DNA of 64,000 nt from Halichondria panicea (Eukaryota; Porifera; Demospongiae; Suberitida; Halichondriidae): assembly GCF_963675165.1 (NCBI RefSeq), contig NC_087388.1, positions 1,280,800-1,344,799 of the forward strand. The letters run 5' to 3'. The stretch's first letter is position 1; each line of letters begins with the position of its first letter. Below the pieces are notes generated by a model. That model saw only the letters and a list, made by a program, of their open reading frames with translations. It had not been told where the DNA came from and did not search any database. Shown here piece after piece: positions 35,746 to 46,240 of the stretch. Made by a program: the position numbers and the translations under genes.

Positions 35746-35894
35746 TACAACAGCTACAAATCATACAATAGCTACAAAAACTGATAGAAAGCTAGCTGGT
35801 AGCTGTACTAAAGCCATAATAGCTAGCCTGGCTGAAAGGGGGGATCCGCGGCACCCTGAGATCTCCCCCTGGATCCGCCACCGAGTGTTACCTA

Positions 35895-35944
35895 ATTATG
35901 CCTCGGTGCACGTGCGCAAGCGAGGTATACGATAGTGTATTTGT

Positions 35945-35977
<33 letters not shown>
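35895..35977 (+). repeat. R1-type head and TG microsatellite
   Basis: TGCCTCGGTGCACGTGCGCA, GCGAGGTATACGATAGTGT and then about 17 TG dinucleotides. It is the inverted counterpart of the head at about 35700-35745. Confidence 0.6.
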
Positions 35978-36959
35978 CTGTTTAATAAGTGTCAACTGAT
36001 CACCATACTCACAAATCCTATAATATACACTTTCAATTTATGCCATCAGTGTCATGCAATAATACATCATCATGTCAGTATTACCTTTACTATAGTAATT
36101 CTACTTATAAAGGTGCTATAATTATTATAGTGTTTATTAGTAATGTTATATACTTGTGCTTGGCTCGGTATTGATGGAGGCCCGAGGGTTGCAGGCCCGA
36201 GCAAACACCACTACCATAGCCAATATTATCCAATGTGCGCACAAGTGAAGCTGTGTAACAAACTGATCTGTTGCATCTCCGAGTCACATCACTCCTTTTA
36301 TAGGACACCTAGTAGACAAATGCTTGTGGTGTGTTGCGCATGCATGCACTGGATGTCATGAAATACTTAACGCTGACCACAGTTAAATTTAACCATGTAT
36401 TACTATATAAAAGTGATGTTTTCAGGTATGCATGGGGTAGGTGGGTGGTCTTTATGTGTAACTTCAGCCTTACTGTGCATGCCAATATAAACTGGTGGAG
36501 TGTTTAATATTGTTGGCATAAATAGTCTTCTTAAATTTCTTGCTGAAATTAGCGTGGGAAGTATGCTTTGCGCACAGAGACCAGTCACTTTAGGCATAGC
36601 TAGCAGGTTCCTACCTGAAAACTGTGCTTTATATATACGGTTCAAATGCAAAGAACACTCATCCTCGTTTAGATGAGGACATCTTGGAGAGATGCAGCAA
36701 ATCAGTCGATCATCAATGGAAAAACCTTGAAACAGTTGTGACTTGGTTGTGTATGACATCCAACAAGCATACAAGAGTGTACCTTCGCTTACTACAGTAC
36801 ACCAACACTTGCACTGCCATGCATACAGTAACCAACAGAAATTAACACTCATGTATGCAAGTTCCTCATTACCCTTTTGTTTAGTATCATGAATGCTGTC
36901 AAACTGATGAACCAGATTCAGTTAGCTAGGCCCTTCCCTTTAAGCTTATCATTGCACAT
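35978..36959. other. Non-coding stretch, no supported gene
   Basis: Several short frames exist on both strands. A minus-strand frame of 149 codons at 36403-36852 is cysteine-rich, has no recognisable motif and no splice context, and overlaps repeat-like sequence, so it is not called. Around 36655-36735 the sequence resembles 32430-32500, so part of this stretch is another decayed duplicate. Confidence 0.4.
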
Positions 36960-38830
36960 CTATATAATTATATACATGTAGGTCCAGTCTTCCTGTGAAA
37001 AAACGTGAGAAGCCGCCACATAACGAAATGCTTCATGCATAATTACAATCACACGTGTATATGAGAGCTATAAAATTATAATTTTTATGGGTTAGTCAGC
37101 ATTTTCTTTTTTCGTGACGTATATATGGAAAAAGAATCCTAGCTGAAGTGCTCGCAACATACTGCATGTTGCACTATACAGTCATTAGTGTAATCGTGGT
37201 CGAGGTATACAGACAATTTGATAGTTTAATAGTATTTTCATGACAAAAAATTTAAATATTATATCAGTTCAAGTCAGCAAGCAATCATAATTATGTTTTG
37301 TGTCAGGTGTGCTGGTTTATGTCTACGTCTTAATTTTATAATTATTATGTCACATTTTTGGGGAGAATAATAGGCACATTTTTCAAGAGTAGAATAATGG
37401 ATGAAATTTATGGGCCTAATTTGAGCCATGACAACGTGTTCAGGAGTTGCTTGTACTCGAGTCACGGTTTGGGTCTTCATACAACAATTCCAACCACAGC
37501 TGGATAGGCTGGTCTGTGTATAATTATGGTGTTGACAAGCTGGTCGTAATGATTTGATGAAACGACGTTCTCCAAGCGGTGCATTTGTAAATTGTGTGGG
37601 TGGATAGATGAAGCATGATATTATATAATCCTTTTGAGCCTTCTGGCCGTCTCTGGTGGGCGGTCTCTGGTGGCATCCTTCCGTCTGCATGCTTTCGCTT
37701 TGCTGACTTTCTCGTAAAGGGTGCATTCCCTATAAGAACCTCACTTCTGCAGCGTCCTCCAATTCTTGTCGTTTTCGGAGGTTTGCCATCGCTAGGTCTG
37801 TGACATTTGCATGCATCAGGCCAAGAAGATCTAGTGTGAGATTGCGAGCTTGTTTTTAACTTGCAAATCGAAAATGTGGTCGAAATGATTGAGGTACCGT
37901 GGAAGAGGATGTTGACAAAGAAGACTTTGTAATTCCGATTGAAGCTGTGCATGAGACGTATAATTATGATACTGGAACACTGAATTGTGTGTGACTTGAC
38001 AGAACCTAAATATTCACAACTTCTATTTCCTCTGACACTTTAACTTCCTGTTTGACATGTGCAATAAAATCTACTATAAAGTCTACTTAGAAAGACAAGA
38101 TTTTATTGAAAGCAAACAAGTAACTAAGCAGACTGCACCAGTTGGCCCATCACAGGACAAGACAAAAGTGTTTATCTAAGGTAACTCACTTCAGTGAGAC
38201 CTGTAATATGAATAGATCTAGCTCTCTTTTATGTGTTGTTTGTACCACTATATACAGTATATACCTAACATAAGTGTCTGCATGCAGAAACCTGCTCCCA
38301 GTCCTTTAATTAATAGCTCATGTTACTAGCTTCTAATTATAGTGTTTAGAATTTGATCTAGTATATATAGGTTACTCTGCATACCGTGTATAGGGCTCAG
38401 TGAACCCCGGACCCTGGGCCTTAGGATCCAACGACTCTTAAGATTAAATTAGTGACCCCCATAAACACTGCAAGCGCATAAATTTTACAAAACACTGAGT
38501 CTTAGGTTTCAGTGACCCCCGATCCTCTGATACTACCATTGGTTTTGAATTTCAAAGAGGCTCTTTTGGTTGAAAATTTCGATATTATTATATAGATCGC
38601 AAACGAATGACATGCAAAGAGTAAGCGCATGCAATTTCGCAATATTTATAAATGCAGTATATAGGGCTGTACAGTGTCATTCACAAGGGATTACCCAAAC
38701 CGGTATATGCAGTAACACAATAGTAAATTGTCTTTATATTGTCTACATGTGTACATGTGTTGCGTGTAGTACAATTGCATTGTGTGCTGCATGTGTGTTG
38801 TGTGTAATGGCATTGTATAGCACAGTGACT
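36960..38830. repeat. Third, internally deleted copy of the duplicated flank
   Basis: Matches 30740-31697 and then jumps, near 37957, to sequence matching 32797-33649. The interval holding the ankyrin relic and the TA-flanked MITE is therefore missing. It leads straight into a CAGTGGCGG-type MITE, just as 33649 leads into one, so the MITE was part of the duplicated segment. Confidence 0.8.
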
Positions 38831-39028
38831 CAGTGGCGGATCCAGAAAGGGGGTTCCAAACTAACGAATGCGCAGTGCAAGTAGTGAAAGTCGAGTTACG
38901 CCCACTTCCGGCCGCACATTGTGCAGTAAGACTAGGAAAAAATCCCCATTCTCAGCCAGGGGAAGTCCCGTTATAGACTTCCGTATATAGAGCTAGCTAG
39001 CTCCCACGAACAGTCAACTAACTAGCCC
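38831..39028. mobile_element. CAGTGGCGGATCCAG-ended MITE, truncated on the right
   Basis: The left end CAGTGGCGGATCCAG and the following body (GTCCCGTTATAGACTT, CACGAACAGTCAAC) match 8159 onward, but the copy stops near ACTAGCCCAGG. A new GGTGGATCCAGGGG string begins at once, possibly another decayed left end. Confidence 0.75.
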
Positions 39029-39141
39029 AGGGGTGGATCCAGGGGTATGGAATAGGGGGCTCACCCCCCCCCCTTCCTCTTAAAAACCTTCATTTATCAG
39101 CTACTTAGCTAGCTAGCTATTAACTCACTCACTGCATGCAC

Positions 39142-39203
39142 TAGCCTCGATTCCAGGCCGCGAAGAGAAAGGCCTTTTTCTTCGCGGCCTGGAATCGAGG
39201 CTA
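39142..39203. mobile_element. 62-bp nearly perfect palindromic TAGCCTCGAT-family MITE
   Basis: The two arms, TAGCCTCGATTCCAGGCCGC and its complement, fold into a hairpin with a short centre (AGAAAGGCCTTTTTC region). The flanks TGCATGCAC and TGCATGTAC agree at 8 of 9 positions. The minimal size shows that little more than the termini is needed for mobility. Confidence 0.8.
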
Positions 39204-40018
39204 TGCATGTACTGGATCACGATGTAGCTAGGTGACATTATCATAACCACACCCAGTTCAATACTGAGCATGACTGAGAAATAGATCCAGGCTATCACCT
39301 CAGAACTAGAATAGCTACACTGTAAGAGCACTGAAAAACAATTGACCTTTTTTAGCCGGAAAAATATTTTGTGATTTTTCCCCCCTTATCTGCAGTTCTG
39401 CTGCTAAACATCAACTTTCCTCTCATACTTGAGGCCATTTGGGACACAGTACACAGCCTTAGCTAAGTCATAGGTACTATAGGAACACAAGCATGAAAAA
39501 GCGCTTTGTGGTGTAGCCTCTAGCTACTACACGACAATCGAGTTTCTTCGCTTCCAATCAGGAGGCATGTGATTCAGTGATGGGGGTTAGCTCTGAGATG
39601 TTTATATGTATTGGATACAATAAGTTTCCCGGGCTTTTGCGTCAGTTATAAAGAGATAAAGGATGGTCCCAGAGCCACTACGTATACACTTTATTGGAAA
39701 TATCACGTAAATCACTTCCGTTTCCAATCCCTCTCTACTCTTTCTATGCTCCCATGCAGTCACTGAAATATTAGCACCCGAACCCTGGATCGTAAGATCC
39801 ATGCAGTGACCCTTTGGATTTAGTGACCCCCTATATAAACACTGCATTTTAGAATTGTTATTATGAGCTTTACAACACTATTAAAAACTAAGTGTAATAT
39901 CGCCCGGGTCTGACCTTAAATATCAAATTGTAACACTAGTTCATACTGCTATATATGGACGATATCTTTGTACAAAAAAACTACAAAGCACTATACGGTA
40001 CATGTTTAACATAATTAT
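39204..40018. other. Non-coding stretch with repeat fragments
   Basis: Nothing coding is recognised. An isolated ATAGAT-family end (TTCCGTTTCCAATCCCTCTC) lies near 39715-39750, and a copy of the GTGACCCCC repeat lies at 39770-39846. Confidence 0.45.
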
Positions 40019-40031
40019 TATGGCCTCAATT

Positions 40032-42797
40032 TTTTTTTTTTTTAAGAATACTGATAAATATACTTTTTTTTTTGACAGTTAGAAAATAAACATGTACGTA
40101 TTTAGAGTTCTAAAGATTTGTGAGACTTTGGGTATAGTCTATTCGCACTCGAACCGTGTCTCCGCTTGGATTAGGTCCATTGGAGACTGGCGAATGTCTC
40201 TTCTGCGGGTGGAACGAGAACCACGAACACAACGTATGGCTGATCTTGCCAATGAAAAGGCCAGACTGCATCTCATCCAGCCTACCACCTGACTGTAGCT
40301 TTCGTTTCTTTTCGTGGCTAGGTCTCCAGCCAGTCTCTTCACTACAACTGAGGCCTCCTTGCCCATGCCTCCACATGCCGAAGAAACTAGAGGTGTGAAC
40401 GAGCCATGCTCAATTTCATTTATCCTTTCTCCGTATTCTCTTTTTTTCTCTCTCTCCATTTTCTGAAAAAGCGACTTGAGGGGTTTGGACCTATAGCTTC
40501 TCGCGTGGGGGTAGAATCTTGTGTCAAAAAATGCGTTTCTGCATGCCTTGGGTCCAAAAGCCTCTCACTCTGATGTCTGCTCTGGTATCAGGGTCTGTGT
40601 TGGCTGTTCGATAGCGGAGGGACTCGCCTGTCAAAGGTTGTAACTTGGGCTCAGTCTCAACGTCGTTATGTATTTCCTTCATGCAGGATGCTAGGAAGTT
40701 TGTTGTGTCGTCATGGCGCATGTGTATGAAGCCAGATAATTTGCAGATCTGGGAATGGTCTACCGTATAACTTTCACCACATGGGCAAGTTGTTGGTAGA
40801 TTTTCCAGTGGCCAACAATAGCGAAGGTTGATGTGGTCATGAAAATCTGCTTTGGCATCAAAGAAAAATCCGTGCTCTGCAACAGGTATTGTATTAAGTG
40901 TGCTTGAGCCCCCTTTCTCACGTGCTAGGGCCATAGCGCGTTGTTGGGATTCTGGTAGGCGTCTCTGTAGATCATCTGCCTTTATTTTGTACAATACGTC
41001 GTGATGTTTCCGCATGGCCATCTTTTGATTGAGGTCCTGGTCAATGCTCGTCATGACATCTGTCCCGTTGTCAGTAATCAGCTGGGTGAGTTTTGCTGTG
41101 CATTCAATTGAGTCAGCGTGTTTGCTCCTTGAATCCTTAACAGGATCGTTGAACGACATACCTCCCAGCCGTGTAGGCAGTGTCATCAGCTCCAGCTCTG
41201 TGTCATTTAGTTCATGTTTCACTATTTTTGGTATTAGTTTGTGATCAATAGCGTCCTTCAGTGGTTGCATGTGGTCCCCCGCGGTAGGCATGGTTCTTTG
41301 AATAAATGTCCATCGATGCTGTAGTCCAAACACGAAACCAGTGTATGCAGCATGGGGTTGGGTGGAGGCAATGTCAGCAAGCCGAGACACCTGTTCCCAA
41401 GCGGTAACTTTTTCCTAAGTATGTGGCAACAAATGCTGGGGACCCAATCGCTGCACCCAGGTGACGCTGTCCTGACTTATTTGCTAAATCTTCTCCATCC
41501 TCAGACATCTGGATGCCTGTGCCTTCGAATTCTTTAACTGCTGCTGCTCGGCATTCTGGTTTCAGTACGAGGAACGTTTTTGATGGTTTTGGGAAGTACC
41601 CATACGCGGGTCCTTGTTGCAGTGGATGTCCCAGTAGTTGCGTAAAATCTTCAGGTTCCCCCCAGCTGCGGCGTCATCGGCATACCATATTTGAACTGCA
41701 CTGGGAGAATCATCCGTGGATAGCACACTCCTGCATTTGTCTATTAAAGGTACAGTGCTTAGTGCATACATCGCCATGGACGGGGACATCCCTGGGTGGT
41801 ACCTTCTTCTGAGGACAGTTCCATTCCTCCTGAGACAAATAGTCTGGACGGCGACCAGTAGAAATTTAAGAGGACTGTTGCCAGAGGTGGGCATGTGTAT
41901 CGGATGTTAAGGAGGGCCACTGCACGATTCAGACGATTAAATGCATTATCTGCGTCAACCAACAAAACTGCGTCTGTGCCTGCTGAAGCGAATACCTTTC
42001 TCAGTGCATGTATAGCAGCTTCACAACCAGACAGGTGGCCTGCACATACTTGCGTAGATCCTGCAGCTTTGGTAATATCTCTCTTGAGCACAGACACCAG
42101 GGACTTGCCAATAATACGTTTCAAAACTTCCCCTATTCCCACTGGTCGTACTCCAGGGTTCTTCGAAATGGGGATCAAACGATTGTTTAGAAGTGGGCTA
42201 AGCCCGACTGGGTCCACTTCCTATAATGCTATGTGCCTTGCCACTTCCGCCACCGCATCACATAAATCTTTTGATGCTGACTTAAAAGATACCATCATAC
42301 GTCTCCATATATAAGCATCTCCCATGGAGGGACCAGCGGCACCGTGGGTTGCTAGTGCAGTCTTTCTTACAACCTCACCAGTTAGACTTTCGAATAAGAT
42401 GGGGTTAACAATGAGTGCATCTCCTTGTATCAAGGCCTCTGGGTTTGCAGGTTTTGCTTTGGGGTGTTTTCTTTTTAGTTCAGTTCTTACTTCTGGTGTA
42501 AGTTCAAGTAGTCCACCCTTGCCATATTCAGTGATGAGGGAGATGGCTGAATGGACCTCTCCTTTCCGGATGAGAGTGGCAAACCGCCTATTTAGCTTCT
42601 TTTCTGTTATTCCTCGCTGTCTATCTAGCTCAGGTAATCTGGATTGAATGGTACGGGCCTCCTCTAGCAGCTCATTGATGTTACCCGCCTTCCACAAAGA
42701 AAGACGTCGTGCAAGGTGTTCACAGAACTCCTTGGTTCCTGCTTTGGCATGTGGTTTTTGTAACAATAGGCCTGGCATGACTATGATAGCTTGCATA
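40032..42797 (-). mobile_element. 5'-truncated LINE-like retroelement with 13-bp target duplication
   Basis: The element lies on the minus strand. TATGGCCTCAATT occurs at 40019-40031 and again at 42798-42810. At the 3' end the minus strand ends in a run of about 13 A (T run 40030-40043), with a second A run at about 40067. Flanking direct repeats plus an A tail are hallmarks of target-primed reverse transcription, so this is best read as a non-LTR element. The coding part begins just inside the 5' end, so the start is truncated. Confidence 0.8.
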
Positions 42798-42808
42798 TAT
42801 GGCCTCAA
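40139..42808 (-). pseudogene. Broken reverse transcriptase polyprotein
   Basis: Reading on the minus strand, an N-terminal part (42808-42221) ends in a single in-frame stop. Reverse transcriptase follows, with motif A (LVDADNAF, about 41940-41960), then a frameshift near 41790 and the catalytic YADD (41673-41684). A further frame change comes near 41590 and another near 41390. A C-terminal part (41390-40524) contains a CPCG...VDHSQIC zinc-binding-like motif. After one more shift a last segment ends at 40139. The fragments keep domain order, so this is one dead gene. Similar uncharacterised reverse transcriptases are common in sponges and cnidarians (from memory). The clade is not assigned. 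A restriction-like nuclease near the C terminus is possible but unproven. Confidence 0.85.
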
Positions 42809-42810
42809 TT

Positions 42811-43925
42811 GGATTTACACGCGAGAGTAATTAATTTGATAAACCACGCGCGAAGCTGAGTTGGTTTATCTGATTACTGAAATCCAATATACCACGACAG
42901 GCCATTTTAACCGGCTTAATTGTACGTATATAATGTTAGAGCTATTTCCTGTCATTCCTCATTAATGACTATTTGACGTCACTGTTGCTAAGCCAAATTT
43001 TGGAGTCTATATTTAATAAAGACTGCAACAAAAATTACCCGTTAGTGAGAAAAACAAGATTTGAAGAAGCTTTGAATTATCAAGCAGACTGTACCAGTTG
43101 ACCTTACTGGACTAGACAAAAAGCGGTTTTCTAAAATAAAAACTTAGTTGTATCACAGAAATTTATATCTTGCTATCCTCTTTGTTCTATATCCACTCTT
43201 ACGCATAGTAGATCTACCTAACATAACCTTTAGCTCAACTTAGCTTTCTGATCAGTGAAAAATGTTTAGATTTCATTTACCCTTAAGATTTAGGGCCCCC
43301 CCCCCCATATATACACACTGCAAAGAATTATGAGCGTGGTTCATTTGGCTCTTATCCGAGGTCTATAATTATAATGAAATTGCGTCGTTAATTTAATCGA
43401 GAAAATTAATTAATGACGTACGCATAATAATTATTTTCGGAGCATTGATTGTGCAAATGCATTATTTTATGCTCGTGTGTATCATTTACCTGCATGTTTA
43501 TTTAGCTATAAACATACCTGATAAGGAGTATCCTACTCCCATACACATACCGCATTCCAAACTATTATCTGTTGATGTAGTTGTACAAACTGTCAAATAG
43601 GAAACGTATGGAGCCCATATCAAAATCCTTTTTTTAATGAACATAAGCTCCGTTTACACGACACCTAATCCGGGTCGAATCCGGATTGAATCTGCATGGG
43701 TTAGATTTTTCTGAGTAGTGGGCATAGCTGTGTGTGTTTGTATGTATAGAGTGTTACAGCTGCTCAGTGATAAATGAAGTGCAAGTAAGAGTTTCTATAG
43801 GCTTCTAAGGTTTTCTTAGATTGCAATTAGTGCATCTGCATTATACCGTAAATTAATGTAATTACAGCGCCAGACACTTCTAAGTGGCGCATCTTTTAGA
43901 ACCCCAGCTGGCGCCTGCAGTTATT
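42811..43925. other. Non-coding stretch, nothing coding recognised
   Basis: The segment contains sequence similar to 32940-33060 (around 43060-43140), a run of C at about 43292-43305 next to a GTGACCCCC-repeat-like fragment, and R1-like sequence at 43770-43815. A short AATCCGG...CCGGATT palindrome near 43665-43690 is not part of a tRNA. Confidence 0.45.
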
Positions 43926-44059
43926 ATGCCTTGAGGCGTAGCCGCACGAGGGATACGGTAAAGCTGACTGTGTGTGTGTGTGTGTGTCTGTTCCAGCTGT
44001 AAATGCTCAACGGTTGCAATAAGACGAAAACTAACAGCTTCTATAGGCTTCTAGCCACC

Positions 44060-45502
44060 ATAGATTGAATAGGGAGAGGGATTGGAAACGGAAGTAGTGT
44101 CACGTGACATTTTACATTGAATTTGCAGCATGGCACCAGAGAGCCTTTGATGTCAATCCGTGTTACGGTTGCTCAACACGCGGGAAACAATGTTTCATGA
44201 ATATAATGATCACTACAAGATATTCAGAGCCCCCTAAAATGTCATTTTCATGCCCCCTAATGGTGAGCATCAGTTAGAAAAGAAAAAATACATTTTTGAC
44301 TTTTGTGAAGCTAGAGGTACAAAACACGCTATGAGATCTTTATGTACCTATAATACTTCTAATATAGCTAAGACTGTGCAACTCATCGGTACGGTGGCCC
44401 TGAGCGTTACTATTAGTTCACCTTAGCTACTTGATACTTCGCCTACCTTAGCTACTGGGTAGTTCGCCTACCTTAGCTACTGGGTAGTTCACCTACCTTA
44501 GCTACTGGGTAGTTCGCCAACCTTAGCTACTGGGTAGTTCGCCAACCTTAGCTACTGGGTAGTTCGCCAACCTTAGCTACTGGGTAGTTCGCCAACCTTA
44601 GCTACTTCGAAGTTGACCTTTGAACTGTATGTTAATGCTGCTGCTGGAGCCATGCAACTCAATATAAATGAGAGCTCCATGTATATATACAGGTACTGAG
44701 GATTATCTGCAGCCGGTTAGTGCTACCCTATGGGTAACAGCAATGCAAGATGAGAGTACCACACTTGATTCATTTGGAAGTTACATGTTATTCACAATAC
44801 TAGCTCGTCTAATAGCTTGGGGCAATAGAGCTAGGATTAAGAGACCTTTTTCTTCTCTTCCCCCTCCCCTCTGAGAAAAGGTCTGGCCCTAGACTAATAC
44901 AACACATGCAGTTCAAGTTGTTCACGTTTATATCTCCTAATCCCATTGCAGCACAAGAATTCTGTACTATACAATGGTTCTGGTGTGGTACTCTAGTCTT
45001 GCATTGCTGTTAGATAATCCTCAGTACCTGTATACGTGCTATGTAGCTCTCATTATTGATCTCTAGTCACTATGTACAGTACGGCTACAGCAGTATTAAA
45101 TAGAATTAACATGCAGTTCAAAGGTCAATTGCGAAGTAGCTAAGGTAGGTGAACTGTCAAGCAGCGAAGGTAGGTGAACTATCAAGTAGCTAAGGTAGGC
45201 GAACTATCAAGTAGAACTACCCAGTAGCTAAGGTAGGTGAACTACCCAGTAGCTAAGGTAGGCGAAGTATCAAGTAGCTAAGGTGAACTAATAGTAACGC
45301 TCAGGGCCACCGTACATCGGTGTACTGTGTCCCATATGGTCTCAAGTGTCAGTTGGAAGTGCAAGTTTTAGTACAAATGTAGTATAATCTAGCAGACAAG
45401 ATTTTACCAACGTTAGATACACAGCCTCGATTAAACCCCGGCGTAATGCGGATATAATTCGAGGTAACTTCCGTTTCCAATCCCTCTCCCTATTCAATCT
45501 AT
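44060..45502. mobile_element. ATAGAT-family element with 8-9-bp target duplication and a nested element
   Basis: The ends ATAGATTGAATAGGGAGAGG and CCTCTCCCTATTCAATCTAT are inverted repeats. TAGCCACC flanks both sides (44052-44059, 45504-45511), and R1 copy 1 has a single uninterrupted copy of this site near 1095. A palindromic element at 44390-45314 is nested inside. No transposase is present. Confidence 0.8.
44390..45314. mobile_element. Fold-back element with subterminal 25-bp tandem repeats
   Basis: The ends TACGGTGGCCCTGAGCGTTA and its complement are inverted, flanked by CATCGG on both sides (44384-44389, 45315-45320). Just inside the left end, about eight 25-bp units of the form CCTTAGCTACTGGGTAGTTC plus GCCAA run from 44405 to 44610. 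The right arm (45121-45285) carries fewer, more varied inverted units. The centre also pairs (GGTACTGAGGATTATC with GATAATCCTCAGTACC). The element has no coding capacity. Confidence 0.8.
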
Positions 45503-45538
45503 GTAGCCACCTTCTCTTGGATTTTGATTTGTGGATTA

Positions 45539-45810
45539 GGCCACTCCAAGTGATACTCTGGTTTCTGGTCCACCGCCCGCATCAGATTTTATCCTTGGAT
45601 TTCTATCTTATTGGATTTCTATCTCATTATTTCTACTACGCATGAGCAGAATGGTCCACGCGGTACAAAATAGTGTGATAATGATATTCATTTGAAAAAT
45701 AATGAGATTCATAAGGTGAAATTGATAATGACATAATGAGAAAAGCCGCCCGTCCGCATGCAATTAGAAAAACTTCAGGACCAGAAACCAGAGTGTCACT
45801 TGGAGTGGCC
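45539..45810. mobile_element. 272-bp GGCCACTCCAAGTGA-ended MITE, copy A
   Basis: The termini GGCCACTCCAAGTGA and TCACTTGGAGTGGCC are inverted repeats about 33 bp long with few mismatches, flanked by TTA on both sides. A TTA (TWA) duplication is typical of PIF/Harbinger MITEs. The element is inserted in R1 copy 3. Confidence 0.8.
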
Positions 45811-45840
45811 TTAGCAAACTAAAGCTTCTTTCTCTAGTTA

Positions 45841-46115
45841 GGCCACTCCAAGTGACACTCTGGTTTCTGGTCCTGAAGTTTTTCTAATTGCATGCGGGCG
45901 GGCGGCTTTTCTCATTATGTCATTATCAATTTCACCTTATGAATCTCATTATTTTGCAAATGAATATCATTATCACACTATTTTGTACCACATGGACCAT
46001 TCTGCGCATGCGTAGTAGAAATAATGAGATAGAAATCCAATAATGAGATAGAAATCCAAGAATAAAATCTGATGCGGGCGGTGGACCAGAAACCAGAGTA
46101 TCACTTGGAGTGGCC
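45841..46115. mobile_element. 275-bp GGCCACTCCAAGTGA-ended MITE, copy B (inverted)
   Basis: Same family as 45539-45810 but in opposite orientation, with only 30 bp between them. TTA flanks both sides. R1 copy 2 has the empty site near 5715 (CCAGTTATGGCT), showing exactly one TTA. Confidence 0.85.
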
Positions 46116-46240
46116 TTATGGCTAGTTTGACTCACATGCATTGAAGGCTGTTGCAGTCTCTTCAGAATCTTTCGTAGCATCAACTGTTCGCACAAAGTTT
46201 CTATGCAACTTATAAGTTAGCCTTGCACTAAAGCGCTAGG

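Larger units (their letters stand above)
33650..35883. mobile_element. CAGTGG-ended MITE interrupted by several nested insertions
   Basis: The left end (AGTGGTAGATCCAGGAAAAATG) is at 33650, and the right end (CTGGATCCGCCACCG) is near 35883. Between them, pieces matching 8159-8499 are separated by foreign sequence. An insertion at 33690-34068 splits CCAAACTAACGAG. A larger composite at about 34310-35743, bounded by inverted TGCCTCGGTG, splits the part before the TACAATAGCTACAAAAACTG string. Confidence 0.75.
43926..46240 (+). repeat. Repeat family R1, copy 3, with three nested insertions
   Basis: The head at 43926 (TGCCTTGAGGCGTAGCCGCA, ATACGGTAAAGC, TG run) is followed by the R1 body up to 44059. 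The body resumes at 45503 (TTCTCTTGGATTTTGATTTG), is broken at 45539 and 45841 by two MITEs, and ends near 46240 (GCACTAAAGCGCTA). Without the insertions the order equals copies 1 and 2. Confidence 0.75.

Noticed and set aside
36624..36845. Peptide with PRLDEDILERCSKSVDHQWKNLE resembling the start of a death domain
   Set aside because: Only about 25 residues fit, the rest is unlike a death fold, and similar DNA at 32430 does not keep the frame. It is probably chance or a very old relic.
36403..36852. 149-codon minus-strand open frame
   Set aside because: No recognisable domain, odd cysteine-rich composition and overlap with repeat-like sequence; not supported as a gene.
42221..42808. N-terminal retroelement part as an independent host gene
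   Set aside because: It is in the same frame as the reverse transcriptase segment, separated by a single stop, and lies inside the 13-bp target duplication.
43660..43700. GGGTCGAATCC string resembling a tRNA T arm
   Set aside because: It is part of a simple palindrome; no acceptor, D or anticodon stems can be paired around it.
44405..44610. 25-bp tandem repeats considered as a CRISPR-like array
   Set aside because: There are no spacers between units, and an inverted partner array plus terminal repeats show it belongs to a transposable element in eukaryotic DNA.
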